A stretch of 64,000 nucleotides of DNA from Sinomicrobium pectinilyticum (GTDB taxonomy: Bacteria > Bacteroidota > Bacteroidia > Flavobacteriales > Flavobacteriaceae): contig NZ_RJTM01000029.1 in assembly GCF_003725735.1 (NCBI RefSeq), forward strand, positions 124,001 to 188,000. The letters run 5' to 3'. Shown here piece by piece: positions 1 to 9,489 of this stretch. Made by a program: the position numbers and the translations under genes. The notes beneath the pieces were generated by a model that did not search any database, was not told where the DNA came from, and saw only the letters and a program-made list of their open reading frames with translations. How positions within the stretch are numbered: the first letter of the stretch is position 1; every line of letters begins with the position of its first letter.

Positions 1-7
1 GTATTTC

Positions 8-562
8 TTACAGGAATATGATAATCCCGAGCCTCAGTTCGTTCAGGTCCAGGCCGAAACCGTAGTTGTCCGAATCTTTACCTTCATTATCATAACCGAA
101 CCGGCCTATGATGGCGTCAAAGGCAATGCTGTCGTTGAGCCGGTAAGTGAGGCCGGGCCGCAGGTTAACACCCCACGCAAAATTGTCCGCACTACTGTCT
201 TTGGCCCACCCGAGTCTCACGTCTCCCTGTGCAAAGGGCATCAGTTTTGAAGCAGGAAACCAGTATTTCCTGGCGTAGGGAAGTACGCCGTAAAATTCTT
301 TTTTGGAACTTACCCCGTCAATTTTTACTTTGGATTGTTCGTATCCGGCACTGAGACCTACTACAAAATCATTTTCCAGGAAAATACCGATGGAAGGTAA
401 TATGGAAAAATCGGTGGTCTCGGTGCCCGAGTTGTTATCTTTGGAAAAACCAAAAGATCCCCCTACCATCCATTTTCCCTTAAGTAGCTCTTCGCCTTCC
501 TGTGCATGAAGGTTGGAAACGGCAATAAAGCCCATGGCCATTAACAATACGATCTTTTTCAT
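8..562 (-). CDS. outer-membrane beta-barrel protein (porin-like family)
   Basis: The protein has 184 residues and a Sec signal peptide (about residues 1-20, ending HAQ). The mature part alternates polar and hydrophobic residues with many Gly and aromatic residues (for example SFGFSKDN, VGLSAGYEQ, RPGLTYRLN), as expected for an 8-strand outer-membrane barrel. It ends in a hydrophobic C-terminal strand (LRLGIIIFL). Proteins of this size and pattern are annotated as outer membrane beta-barrel or porin-family proteins in Bacteroidota. Their ligand is usually unknown and nothing here identifies one. The stop codon lies only 7 bases inside the window edge, so downstream neighbours are not visible. 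Confidence 0.75.
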   Translation of the reverse strand: MKKIVLLMAMGFIAVSNLHAQEGEELLKGKWMVGGSFGFSKDNNSGTETTDFSILPSIGIFLENDFVVGLSAGYEQSKVKIDGVSSKKEFYGVLPYARKYWFPASKLMPFAQGDVRLGWAKDSSADNFAWGVNLRPGLTYRLNDSIAFDAIIGRFGYDNEGKDSDNYGFGLDLNELRLGIIIFL

Positions 563-674
563 TTTATCAGCATTTAGGTGTTAATCTGGCAAAAATAAGA
601 TATATCCCGAAGTTAGGTCATAACTTAGGCATTAAATAGTCTCAAAAGCCGGTGTTTTTCGAATTATTGTCGGG

Positions 675-977
675 TTATGATGAGGTGGAAAAGGTGTTTT
701 GATCTTCCCTGAGGTATTTTTTCTCGGCGTAAAAGGTACCGAAAGGTAGCAGCGCGGCGATAAAGAGCAGCGAGAACCGTTTCAGTCCCCAGTTCTTTTG
801 ATAACATACCAGTACGGCAAGAATCACATAAAGAATAAAAAGAAAACCGTGGATATACCCGATCATCATATTAGTGGCCGTATGTGCAAAAATATATTTT
901 AACGGCATGCCTACCAGAAACAGCAATAAATATGAAATACCTTCCAGAATGGCGGTTATCCTGAAGCTTTTTAACAT
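675..977 (-). CDS. DUF3817 family small membrane protein
   Basis: A 100-residue protein with about three membrane helices (residues ~10-30, 40-62 and 66-84). The N-terminal pattern ...RITAILEGISYLLLFLVGMPLKY followed by a GYIHGFLFILYV helix is typical of DUF3817 integral membrane proteins (YdzA-like). The C-terminus is charged and probably cytoplasmic. The molecular function of the family is not known. It lies on the same strand as lpdA, 68 bases downstream of its stop codon, and may be read through from it. Family assignment rests on recognised pattern and length. Confidence 0.75.
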   Translation of the reverse strand: MLKSFRITAILEGISYLLLFLVGMPLKYIFAHTATNMMIGYIHGFLFILYVILAVLVCYQKNWGLKRFSLLFIAALLPFGTFYAEKKYLREDQNTFSTSS

Positions 978-1045
978 GATATAGGATTTAAAAAAAGCTT
1001 CCGCTAAAATACCGCAGAAGCTTTTGTATGGTGTTAGGTTATCTC

Positions 1046-2437
1046 TTAGAGATGGATTACTTCGTCATAAGCATCTGCAACGGCTTCCATCACTGCTTCA
1101 CTCATTGTGGGGTGTGGGTGTACGGCTTTGAGTACTTCATGACCGGTAGTTTCCAGTTTCCGGGCTACAACGGCCTCTGCGATCATGTCGGTAACCCCGG
1201 CGCCGATCATATGGCAGCCCAGCCATTCGCCATACTTGGCATCGAAGATCACTTTTACAAAACCATCGGCATTGCCACTGGCTTTTGCCTTACCGGAAGC
1301 AGAGAAAGGGAATTTACCTACTTTGATATCATATCCTTTTTCCCTGGCCTGTTTTTCGGTCAGTCCTACGGAAGCTACTTCGGGTATGCAATATGTACAT
1401 CCGGGTATGTTGCCATAGTCCAGGGCTTCCACATGCATACCTGCAATTTTCTCTACGCAGAGAATACCTTCGGCAGAAGCTACGTGTGCCAAAGCCTGCC
1501 CCGGAGTTACATCGCCTATGGCATAGTATCCCGGTATATTGGTCTGGTAGTAATCGTTAACCACTATTTTGTCCCTGTCGGTAGCGATACCGACGTCCTC
1601 CAGGCCTATGTTTTCGATATTGGTTTTGATACCTACGGCAGAGAGCACAATGTCCGCTTCCAGTACTTCTTCGCCTTTTTTGGTTTTTACCGTGGCTTTG
1701 ACCCCTTTTCCGGAAGTGTCTACTTTAGTAACTTCGGCAGAGGTCATTATTTTTACTCCTGCTTTTTTAAAGCTTCTTTCCAGTTGTTTGGAGACGTCCT
1801 CGTCCTCTACGGGAACGATATTCGGCAAATATTCCACTACGGTCACTTCCGTTCCCATGGTATTGTAGAAGTAAGCAAATTCGATCCCGATGGCCCCGGA
1901 ACCTACTACAATCAGTTTTTTAGGTTGTTCCGGCAGGTTCATGGCTTCGCGATAGCCTATCACTTTTTTCCCGTCCTGTGGCAGACTTGGTAATTCCCTG
2001 GAACGTGCGCCGGTAGCTATGATAATATGATCGGCCTGGTATTCGGTTTTTTTGTCATCACTTCCGGTTACTTCTACCTTTTTACCCGGTTTCACCTTCC
2101 CGTAACCGTTGATAACATCTATTTTGTTCTTTTTCATCAGGAACTGTACTCCTTTGCTCATGCCATCGGCAACACCCCTGCTTCTTTTTATTACGGCACC
2201 GAAATCCTTGTCATATTCCTTTACACTAAGTCCGTAGTCTCCGGCATGTTTCAGGTATTCGAATACCTGTGCGCTCTTGAGCAATGCCTTGGTAGGGATA
2301 CAACCCCAGTTCAGACAAACGCCCCCCAGGTTCTCTTTTTCTACAATAGCGGTTTTAAAGCCCAATTGTGAGGCTCTGATGGCAGTAACATATCCTCCGG
2401 GGCCACTGCCCACAACTATGACATCGTATTTACTCAT
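1046..2437 (-). CDS. lpdA: dihydrolipoyl dehydrogenase (E3)
   Basis: A flavoprotein of 463 residues that reoxidises dihydrolipoamide in the pyruvate, 2-oxoglutarate and branched-chain dehydrogenase complexes and in glycine cleavage, reducing NAD. Visible features: N-terminal FAD-binding GSGPGG (10-15); redox-active disulfide Cys41/Cys46 in GGVCLNWGCIPTK; NAD-binding VGSGAIGIEFA near the middle; second FAD motif YAIGDVTPGQALAHVASAEG; and the C-terminal His-Glu pair in HPHPTMSE (His442, Glu447). Length matches the family. No acyltransferase (E2) gene is adjacent, so which complex it serves cannot be read from context. A weak TACCTTCG promoter-like box lies about 35 bases upstream of the start. 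Confidence 0.95.
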   Translation of the reverse strand: MSKYDVIVVGSGPGGYVTAIRASQLGFKTAIVEKENLGGVCLNWGCIPTKALLKSAQVFEYLKHAGDYGLSVKEYDKDFGAVIKRSRGVADGMSKGVQFLMKKNKIDVINGYGKVKPGKKVEVTGSDDKKTEYQADHIIIATGARSRELPSLPQDGKKVIGYREAMNLPEQPKKLIVVGSGAIGIEFAYFYNTMGTEVTVVEYLPNIVPVEDEDVSKQLERSFKKAGVKIMTSAEVTKVDTSGKGVKATVKTKKGEEVLEADIVLSAVGIKTNIENIGLEDVGIATDRDKIVVNDYYQTNIPGYYAIGDVTPGQALAHVASAEGILCVEKIAGMHVEALDYGNIPGCTYCIPEVASVGLTEKQAREKGYDIKVGKFPFSASGKAKASGNADGFVKVIFDAKYGEWLGCHMIGAGVTDMIAEAVVARKLETTGHEVLKAVHPHPTMSEAVMEAVADAYDEVIHL

Positions 2438-2600
2438 TTTTATCGTTTTTTATGACCAAAAAATTCGGTTACGAAGGTACGCAATTAGTTTTAAAATTCG
2501 GGAACGGCATTTCCATATTATGACAGCTGTGACATTTTGGGTCAAAACGGTGATAAATGAGGCATGATGGTATGTGAGAGGGATGTGTGTCTCACCGGTA

Positions 2601-3722
2601 TCAGGGTTTTTCCGGAACTATTTTTACAATACCTTTGCCTTCTATGGCGGCATAGATATACCCGTCGGGTCCTTGTCTTACGTCGCGTACACGGCCTGTA
2701 CCGGGGAGCAGTTTTTCCCGGTAGGTCACTTCGTTGCCGTTCATTACAAGCCTTTCCAGGTACTGGAATGACAGAGAACCGGCAAGGAGATTTCCCTTCC
2801 AGTCCGGGTATATATCGGAAGTAACAAAAGCCATGCCGCTCGGGGCTATGGAAGGTACCCAATAATATACGGGCTGTTCCATACCTTCTTTTTCGGTTTC
2901 TTCGGAAATGACCGTACCGTCATAATCGATACCATAGGTAATGACCGGCCAGCCGTAATTGGCTCCCTTTTTAACGATATTTATTTCATCTCCGCCTTTC
3001 GGGCCGTGTTCATGCACCCATATCTCCCCGGTTTCCGGATGAACGACCATACCTTGCGGATTGCGGTGGCCGTAACTGTAAATGGCATGTTTGGCTTCGG
3101 GATTCCCGGTAAAGGGATTATCCCGCGGAATGCTGCCGTCTTCCTGAATGCGGTATACTTTTCCGCCATCGCGGGTAATATCCTGTGGATTAATATCACG
3201 ATCGCCACGTTCCCCTATGGAAAAATAAAGATAACCGTCCCGTCCAAAAACCATACGCGACCCGAAGTGGTGGGATTTGCGGGTATTGGGTGTGCCTTTA
3301 TAAAGAAGCTGTTTGTCGCTCAGGGCATTACCCTGGATTCTAGCTCGTATAATAGCAGTATGGGCCCCGCTTTCTTCGCCTTCGGGGGAAGCGTAGGACA
3401 AGTATATCCAGCCGTTGTTTTCATAATCCGGGTGAAGCAGTATGTCCATTAGTCCGCCCTGTCCGCGGGCGTATACTTCAGGTACATTGCTTATAGTGGT
3501 TTTTTCTCCGTCTCTGAAGCGGATCAGCTCTCCCGATCGTTCGGTAATAAGCATGCTGCCATCGGGAAGAAATGCCATGCCCCAGGGAACGCTGAGATCG
3601 TCTACAATAGTTTCTACGGTATAATCTACACTTTCGGGTTCGTGTATTGTAGTGTCTTTCTGTTGTGCACAGGCAACTAAGGAGACAATAAACAGCAAAG
3701 GAATTATATGTATTTTTCTCAT
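2601..3722 (-). CDS. PQQ-dependent aldose sugar dehydrogenase-like lipoprotein
   Basis: A 373-residue protein with a lipoprotein signal (lipobox SLVAC, Cys18). The mature part is a six-bladed propeller of the glucose/sorbosone dehydrogenase (YliI/Asd) type. Characteristic stretches: VPWGMAFLPDGSMLITER, HPDYENNGWIYLSYA, SHHFGSRMVFGRDGYLY, GERGDRDINPQD and YSYGHRNPQGMVVHPETG. The family oxidises aldoses with PQQ and Ca2+ in the periplasm. No PQQ biosynthesis gene is in the window, so cofactor supply is unknown. A second, more distant member of the same superfamily lies at 18534-19820. Residues of the conserved His/Arg active-site region appear present. Confidence 0.88.
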   Translation of the reverse strand: MRKIHIIPLLFIVSLVACAQQKDTTIHEPESVDYTVETIVDDLSVPWGMAFLPDGSMLITERSGELIRFRDGEKTTISNVPEVYARGQGGLMDILLHPDYENNGWIYLSYASPEGEESGAHTAIIRARIQGNALSDKQLLYKGTPNTRKSHHFGSRMVFGRDGYLYFSIGERGDRDINPQDITRDGGKVYRIQEDGSIPRDNPFTGNPEAKHAIYSYGHRNPQGMVVHPETGEIWVHEHGPKGGDEINIVKKGANYGWPVITYGIDYDGTVISEETEKEGMEQPVYYWVPSIAPSGMAFVTSDIYPDWKGNLLAGSLSFQYLERLVMNGNEVTYREKLLPGTGRVRDVRQGPDGYIYAAIEGKGIVKIVPEKP

Positions 3723-3847
3723 CAGGTCCTTATGAAAATCAGGGTTAATTATTGATTACGGTATGTGTCGTATTTTGCTTTACCTGAACAATTTACAAAG
3801 TTTTAGGTGTAAAAAACACAATCGGAATTTTTTTAACAAAAAAATCC

Positions 3848-3855
3848 TATATTTG
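3848..3855 (+). promoter_or_regulatory. -7 box of the tRNA-Pro gene
   Basis: The sequence TATATTTG fits the Bacteroidota -7 consensus TAnnTTTG and lies 28 bases before the first base of tRNA-Pro. No clear -33 TTTG is seen at the expected spacing, so the call rests on the -7 box and position. Confidence 0.5.
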
Positions 3856-3883
3856 CAGCCTTCATACACTTTTAGTTGTATTT

Positions 3884-3957
3884 CGGGGTGTAGCGCAGCC
3901 CGGTAGCGCGCGTCGTTCGGGACGACGAGGTCGTAGGTTCGAATCCTGTCACCCCGA
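3884..3957 (+). tRNA. tRNA-Pro (anticodon CGG)
   Basis: A full cloverleaf can be drawn. The acceptor stem CGGGGTG pairs with CACCCCG, with discriminator A. The D arm is GCGC/GCGC. The anticodon stem CGTCG/CGACG encloses loop TTCGGGA with anticodon CGG at 3918-3920, which reads the Pro codon CCG. The T arm is GTAGG-TTCGAAT-CCTGT. CCA is not encoded. The gene is preceded by a -7 promoter box and followed by a hairpin with a U-rich tail, so it is probably a monocistronic transcript. Confidence 0.96.
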
Positions 3958-3968
3958 CTTTTCAGTAT

Positions 3969-4014
3969 AAAAAGCACTGTTAATCGTATGATTTTCCAGT
4001 GTTTTTCATTTTTT
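3969..4014 (+). terminator. probable intrinsic terminator after tRNA-Pro
   Basis: Inverted arms AAAGCACTG and CAGTGTTTTT (one mismatch) enclose a 17-base loop and are followed by CATTTTTT. It starts 12 bases after the tRNA 3' end. Confidence 0.6.
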
Positions 4015-4400
4015 ATGATCTGAACTGAAATCATCTGAAATCTATGACTGTTTTTCCGGGCATTAAACGTGAGGCCCGCGTTAAATGCTGTTTTGGCCCT
4101 GCCACGGACAGGTATACTTTATTATGGCTCCGTTGTTGTGGCTAATCATTCCATTTCCGGCGTTTTGGATTTATTGCAGTTACTGTGGCTTTTATAAACT
4201 TTTTTTGCGACGAGTACCCGAATACTTCTAAATATATTATCAGTCATTAATAAAAAGTGCATTTTATTAAAAATCAATTTGTATATTATTCCGTAAATCC
4301 AAAGCAATGTATAAGAACCGAAGGATAGCATTTAAAACAGTTTCTTAAACATTTATTAATAACAGCCTCCCGTAAATTTTATACTATTGCCTTTGCTACT
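4015..4400. other. intergenic stretch before the sigma-factor gene
   Basis: AT-rich sequence between the tRNA terminator and the FecI-type sigma gene. No convincing gene was found: the longest reading frame (minus strand, 61 codons) has no recognisable protein pattern. It presumably holds the promoter of the sigma/anti-sigma pair, but no clean TTTG...TAnnTTTG match is seen close to the start at 4401. Confidence 0.4.
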
Positions 4401-4958
4401 ATGGAAGTTACAGATAACAAGCTTTTTGACCTTATCCGGGAAAACAACGAACTCGCTTTTCACGAGATCTACAACAGGTATTGGCAGAAACTCCTTGCAA
4501 TCTCCTTTTCTATTTTACAGGACCGGGAGGCTGCAAAGGATGTAGTGCAGGATGTTTTTATCCGCATATGGATAAAACGCGGGGAACTTGATATCGAAAA
4601 TGTCAATGCCTATCTGCACCAGGCGGTAAAGCTCAAGTGTTTCGAATATCTTCGCAAAAACAAGATCAATCAGAAACTGCTGGACCGGGTTAATCATATC
4701 CTCCATGCCAATGATGTCGAAGAGGCAATGAACCTGAAAGAGACCCAGAGCATCCTTCAGAAAAGTATCCAGTCTATCCCGGCCAAAAGCCTGGCCATAT
4801 TCCGCATGAGCCGGGACGATTCCATGTCGAACCGGGAGATAGCGGAAAAAATGCAGATATCCAGAAAAGCGGTGGAATATCACATCACTGTTTCCCTGAA
4901 GCACCTTCGCAAACTTATCACGGAATCTACGGTTCTCTTTTTATTTTATTTTTTATAA
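4401..4958 (+). CDS. RNA polymerase sigma factor, ECF, FecI-like (Bacteroidota SusC-linked family)
   Basis: A 185-residue extracytoplasmic-function sigma factor. Region 2 shows AFHEIYNRYW and DREAAKDVVQDVFIRIW (about residues 19-58). Region 4 shows the helix-turn-helix SNREIAEKMQISRKAVEYH with the following SLKHLRKL (about 137-172). The C-terminus ends in a short hydrophobic tail. In Bacteroidota such sigma factors are paired with a FecR anti-sigma protein and a TonB-linked outer-membrane transporter that carries an N-terminal signalling domain. All three occur here in order, so it likely drives transcription of the SusC locus downstream. Its own promoter specificity cannot be read from the sequence. 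Confidence 0.92.
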   Translation: MEVTDNKLFDLIRENNELAFHEIYNRYWQKLLAISFSILQDREAAKDVVQDVFIRIWIKRGELDIENVNAYLHQAVKLKCFEYLRKNKINQKLLDRVNHILHANDVEEAMNLKETQSILQKSIQSIPAKSLAIFRMSRDDSMSNREIAEKMQISRKAVEYHITVSLKHLRKLITESTVLFLFYFL

Positions 4959-5017
4959 TTTTTTAGGGTCATTGCTTTTTTGTGCATCTATAAGGGTAGA
5001 AGATCACTTATAGACAG

Positions 5018-6001
5018 ATGGACGAAAAAGAACTACAACGGCTTTTCCGCAAATATGTGGACGGAAAATGCTCGGAAGACGAGAAAAAACTGCTGGACGG
5101 GCTTTTTGACAGTTATACCGAAGAGCATGACCACTCCGAATACCTCGATATACAAGGTTCCCGTATAAAAAAGGAAATGTTTTCCAATATCCGGAAGGGT
5201 ATTCGCAAACACAAAAACAACAGCAAAAAGAACATCTCCGGGCGCTGGATGGCCATCGCTGCCTCTTTTCTTATCCTGATCGGGTTGGGAGCCACCGTAT
5301 GGCACTACCAGGATGTGCCTATCGGGGACAAAAGCATTTATGAAACGGTAACCACTCCTCAGGGACAGCGCTACAACCTGACCCTGGAAGACGGGACCCG
5401 GGTGAAATTAAATGCGGGAAGTACGCTGAGGTTTCCCGACAAATTTCGCGGTGACTCCCGGAAAGTGGAACTTACGGGAGAAGCATTTTTTGAAGTGACC
5501 TCTAATCCGGAAAAGCCGTTTATCATTCACTCCGGGGGACTTAATACCACAGTCCTGGGCACTTCCTTTAATATACAGGCTTACCCCGAAAATGAAACGG
5601 TAAAGGTTACCGTGGCCACGGGAAAAGTAAAAGTAACTCCGGAAAAAGACAGCCCCGGAGAAGCCACAATATTTCTCACTCCCGATCAACAGGCTGTTTT
5701 TGACAAACAAGCCCATACCATACACACGCGAAAAGTAAATACGGCACATTTCCTGGAATGGACTGACGGTGTCATACGTTTTGACGATACTTCACTTAGT
5801 GAAGCCATTGCCATACTGGAGCGCTGGTACGGAGTGAAGATCCTCCGGGAAGGCAACCTGCAACAATGCCATATCACCGCAAAATTCGAGAAAGCGGAAC
5901 TTCCCGTAATACTGGAAAGCATCACTTTTGCCAAGGAAGGACTGCAATACGAGTTTGTCTCGGAGAAGACTATTATCCTGAAAGGATCCTGTAATAACTA
6001 A
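5018..6001 (+). CDS. FecR-family anti-sigma factor
   Basis: A 327-residue single-pass membrane protein. Residues 1-75 are cytoplasmic and charged and would bind the sigma factor. Residues ~76-96 form the membrane helix (WMAIAASFLILIGLGATVW). The periplasmic part contains the FecR domain (about 110-205: TPQGQRYNLTLEDGTRVKLN, LTGEAFFEV, VLGTSFNI) and a C-terminal DUF4974 domain (GVIRFDDTSLSEAIAILERWYGV onward), which has a secretin/STN-like fold. It starts 59 bases after the sigma stop. By known mechanism it relays substrate occupancy of the STN-bearing SusC to the sigma factor; the specific inducer is unknown. Confidence 0.93.
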   Translation: MDEKELQRLFRKYVDGKCSEDEKKLLDGLFDSYTEEHDHSEYLDIQGSRIKKEMFSNIRKGIRKHKNNSKKNISGRWMAIAASFLILIGLGATVWHYQDVPIGDKSIYETVTTPQGQRYNLTLEDGTRVKLNAGSTLRFPDKFRGDSRKVELTGEAFFEVTSNPEKPFIIHSGGLNTTVLGTSFNIQAYPENETVKVTVATGKVKVTPEKDSPGEATIFLTPDQQAVFDKQAHTIHTRKVNTAHFLEWTDGVIRFDDTSLSEAIAILERWYGVKILREGNLQQCHITAKFEKAELPVILESITFAKEGLQYEFVSEKTIILKGSCNN

Positions 6002-6135
6002 TCATTAAAACACCGGCCTATGATATAAATCCTCAGAAAACAAAAGGCAGCCCGTAACACTTTGGCGAGCAGAACGGGCCGCCGGAAGCTTAACAGTATT
6101 GTATAAACAACAACCATTAAACATTATGTAAAAGT

Positions 6136-9100
6136 ATGAATTCATTAACTGGCAAACAATTACTAAGAGTGACATTCCATGTATTTTGCTATCTGCTCAT
6201 CTTTACGCTGCTCAACCCTATCCTCGCTGCAGAGATCAAGGGGCAGAATCTCGGAGACGTTAACGTGAACCTTTCTGTCAGGAAAGCATCGGTTACGGAT
6301 ATCCTGAAAGATGTGGAAGCACAGACCGAGTTCCGTTTTGTCTATGACAGAAAGGTGAATACTATCGAGAAGAGGTTCGATATCGACAGGGAAAAAATAT
6401 CCCTGCTAGAAATCCTTGACCTTATTACAAAAAACACAGGGCTGGCCTACAGGCGTATAGACCAATACATCTCGATCGGGATGACCGGCACCGCCGCCGG
6501 GGGGAATACCCCCGCATTTCAGACCGTAACAGGTACGGTCACCGACGAAAACGGGCAGCCACTCCCGGGTGCTACCGTTGTCGAAAAGGGGACTTCCAGG
6601 GGGACTTCAGCCGATTTTGACGGCAACTTTACCATAACCCCGTCTTCCCCGGATGCCATTCTGCAAATATCCTATATGGGATATGCCACCCGCGAGGAAC
6701 CGCTGAATGGCCGTACCTCACTGACCATCAGCCTGCAACCGGACAACGAACTGCTGGATGAAGTAGTAGTCATCGGCTACGGGCAACAGGAACGAAGAGA
6801 AGTTACCAGTGCCATATCATCCTTTAAGCCCACCGAGGAAAATGCCCGCCCCGTACTCGGGCCCGACCAGGTGATGCAGGGAAGAATGCCCGGTGTTTAT
6901 ATTTCGGCAGGAGCAGGGACTCCCGGCAGTGACGTGAGGGTGAGCATACGGGGTATAGGTTCCCTGAGCGGACAGAACGAGCCCCTCTATGTTATTGATG
7001 GTATTCCCCTGGTAAAACACAACGCCGCCATGTATGACATGGGGGAGAGCATGAACCCCCTGGCCGAACTCAATCCCAATGACATCGAGTCCATAGAAGT
7101 GCTGAAGGATGCGGCTTCTGCCGCCATCTATGGTTCCCGGGCCACTAACGGGGTGGTGATTATTACTACGAAATCGGGAAAGGCAGGACAGTCTAAACTC
7201 GATATCAGCATGCGTTCCGGCATGCAATACCTGCCCAACCTGGACAAACTGAAAATGGCCGGTTCTGACCTTTACCTGGAAGTACTGAACGAAGCCGTTA
7301 ACAATTACAATAAGCAGTACGGCTACGTTCCGGGCGACAGCGGGTTCGTACGCTATTACGAAAACCCGTATCCCGGCCTTCCGGATACCGATTGGCTCGA
7401 CCTGGTGCTGCGGCATGCTTTTGTAAATGATGTAAACCTGTCTTTCTCCGGTGGTACCGAAAGGACCAAACTCTATCTTTCCGGAGGATATTTAGACCAG
7501 GAAGGCGTTGTAAAGACCAACAAATTCCGGAAATATACCGCCAAGGTAAACGTAACCCACAAACCGCTGGACTGGCTGGAAGTAGGCACCAATTCCAGCA
7601 TGAGCTTCACCCGGAACAACCGGATACCCAACGGGGAATTCGGTTCGGCCATCATGCTGCGAAGCGTCGGGCAAAGACCGTTTGACCGCCCTTATAAACC
7701 CAACGGTGATTACTATGTGGGCGGTACAGAAGAACTCCGGTATCACAATAACCTGCAAATACTCAACGAACAGGATGCACAACTCGACAACTACCGCTAC
7801 CTGGGGAACTTTTATGCAGATTTTAAATTCAGCCCGTCCTTCAGCCTGAAAAGTTCCTTCGGGGCCGACATCATCCACACGGAAGATTTCCTCTATTATA
7901 CGGAAACGCACCCCTATGGTGCGGGAGAAGGGAGGATATTGGACAGGAGAAGGACCATCAGGAACCTGTTGGCAGAGAACACGCTCCATTTCAACAAAAC
8001 CTTCGGGAACCTGAAGATCAATGCCCTTGCCGGACATTCTTTTCAGAAGGTTACCACCAGTACGTCATACATAGACGGGCGGGGATTTCCTTCGCCTTCT
8101 TTTGATGTGATCTCCGTGGCAAGTGAAATTGCCGATGCTTCCACAGGTTTTGGCGAAAGTGCCCTGGAATCGTATTACAGCCGGGTCAACCTGTCATGGG
8201 CAGACAAATACCTCCTTTCCATGTCTATCCGGACTGACGGTTCTTCCAAATTTTCGTCTGAAAAACGTTACGGCGCTTTTCCTTCCGTATCGGCAGGCTG
8301 GAATATTTCTGAAGAATCCTTCTGGACCTCGGACCGGACAGACCTGAAATTAAGAGCGAGCTTCGGGGCCACGGGGAACCAGGACGGTATAGGCAGCTAT
8401 GCCTACCAGGCACTCATGAGCGGTGGGGCCAATTACTCCAACAACAGTGGTATTGCCATTTCCACCTACGGAAACCCTGACCTCACCTGGGAGACCGCCG
8501 AACAATTTAATGTCGGTACGGATCTTTCCTTCTTCCGGGGAAAACTCAACTTTACGGCCGATTATTTTATTAAAAACACCAAAAACCTGCTCTACAGCAT
8601 GCCTATTCATGCCACCAGCGGTTTTTCCAGTATTACGAGCAATATCGGCTCCATGCGGAACAACGGCCTGGAACTCTCGTTCAATATCAACCATTCCCTG
8701 GGCCCCGTAACGTGGACGAGCGATTTTAACATCTCCTTTATCAGGAACAGACTTACCTCCCTCCTGGGGGACGAAGCCCTTCTTATCGGTGCCAACAGGA
8801 CCTTGCAGGTAGGGGAAGAAGTAGGAAGTTTCTATATGTATAAAATGCTCGGCATTTTCCAATCGGACGACGAGGTCCCCGAACAGCAATACGAACAGGG
8901 GGTCCGTGCGGGTGATGTACACTACGAGGACGTCAACGGCGATGGTATCATTAATGTGGATGACCGCCAGATCATCGGATCTTCCAACCCGGATTATTTC
9001 GGGGGATGGTCTAACATGTTCCGCTACAAAGGGTTCGATCTGAACGTCTTCTTTACCTATTCCTATGGCAATGACATTTATGCTACCTGGAGAAAGACTA

Positions 9101-9489
9101 CGGACAGGATAGGTTATGGCGATCAGGGATTCCGAGAAGAAGTTGCCCTGAAACGATGGACCGGTCCGGGAACCAGTAACGAAGTGCCACGGGCCATACA
9201 TGGTAACAATCATAATCTCGACAACTCCAGCCGTTTTCTGGAAGATGGCTCTTTCATCCGTTTGAGGTCGTTGACGCTGGGTTATTCCCTGCCCAAACCC
9301 CTGCTGGAAAAACTGGGGATGTCCAGATTAAGGCTTTATCTCCAGGGCGATAACCTTCATCTCTGGACCAATTACTCCGGAATAGACCCCGAGGTATCCA
9401 AGAACTTCGACGCGAGATTCATGTCTGACGATAACATGAACCTGCCGCAGCCCAGGACCATCAGCCTCGGTATCAATGCTACTTTTTAA
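6136..9489 (+). CDS. SusC/RagA-type TonB-linked outer-membrane transporter with STN signalling domain
   Basis: A 1117-residue TonB-dependent transporter. In order: signal peptide ending around residue 32; STN (secretin/TonB short N-terminal) domain at ~45-115; carboxypeptidase-regulatory-like beta-sandwich at ~130-202 (GTVTDENGQPLPGATV, SADFDGNFTI); the SusC-specific DEVVVIGYG segment at 208-216; plug domain with GSRATNGVVIITTKSGK; then the 22-strand barrel ending NLPQPRTISLGINATF. The STN domain marks it as a transducing transporter, consistent with the sigma/FecR pair directly upstream. Its partner SusD follows after a long gap of 220 bases. The cargo is not known; the locus carries a phosphodiester glycosidase-like protein rather than a glycoside hydrolase. 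Confidence 0.96.
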   Translation: MNSLTGKQLLRVTFHVFCYLLIFTLLNPILAAEIKGQNLGDVNVNLSVRKASVTDILKDVEAQTEFRFVYDRKVNTIEKRFDIDREKISLLEILDLITKNTGLAYRRIDQYISIGMTGTAAGGNTPAFQTVTGTVTDENGQPLPGATVVEKGTSRGTSADFDGNFTITPSSPDAILQISYMGYATREEPLNGRTSLTISLQPDNELLDEVVVIGYGQQERREVTSAISSFKPTEENARPVLGPDQVMQGRMPGVYISAGAGTPGSDVRVSIRGIGSLSGQNEPLYVIDGIPLVKHNAAMYDMGESMNPLAELNPNDIESIEVLKDAASAAIYGSRATNGVVIITTKSGKAGQSKLDISMRSGMQYLPNLDKLKMAGSDLYLEVLNEAVNNYNKQYGYVPGDSGFVRYYENPYPGLPDTDWLDLVLRHAFVNDVNLSFSGGTERTKLYLSGGYLDQEGVVKTNKFRKYTAKVNVTHKPLDWLEVGTNSSMSFTRNNRIPNGEFGSAIMLRSVGQRPFDRPYKPNGDYYVGGTEELRYHNNLQILNEQDAQLDNYRYLGNFYADFKFSPSFSLKSSFGADIIHTEDFLYYTETHPYGAGEGRILDRRRTIRNLLAENTLHFNKTFGNLKINALAGHSFQKVTTSTSYIDGRGFPSPSFDVISVASEIADASTGFGESALESYYSRVNLSWADKYLLSMSIRTDGSSKFSSEKRYGAFPSVSAGWNISEESFWTSDRTDLKLRASFGATGNQDGIGSYAYQALMSGGANYSNNSGIAISTYGNPDLTWETAEQFNVGTDLSFFRGKLNFTADYFIKNTKNLLYSMPIHATSGFSSITSNIGSMRNNGLELSFNINHSLGPVTWTSDFNISFIRNRLTSLLGDEALLIGANRTLQVGEEVGSFYMYKMLGIFQSDDEVPEQQYEQGVRAGDVHYEDVNGDGIINVDDRQIIGSSNPDYFGGWSNMFRYKGFDLNVFFTYSYGNDIYATWRKTTDRIGYGDQGFREEVALKRWTGPGTSNEVPRAIHGNNHNLDNSSRFLEDGSFIRLRSLTLGYSLPKPLLEKLGMSRLRLYLQGDNLHLWTNYSGIDPEVSKNFDARFMSDDNMNLPQPRTISLGINATF

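Noticed and set aside
1028-1993. 321-codon plus-strand frame opposite lpdA
   Set aside because: Composition is extreme in Phe, Gly, Tyr and His, as expected for antisense of a coding gene; lpdA on the other strand is certain.
3780-4034. 84-codon minus-strand frame across the tRNA-Pro gene
   Set aside because: It is the antisense of the tRNA (the familiar RIRTYDLVVPN-like false peptide) and has no other support.
4146-4331. 61-codon minus-strand frame in the gap before the sigma gene
   Set aside because: AT-driven frame with no family pattern or start signal.
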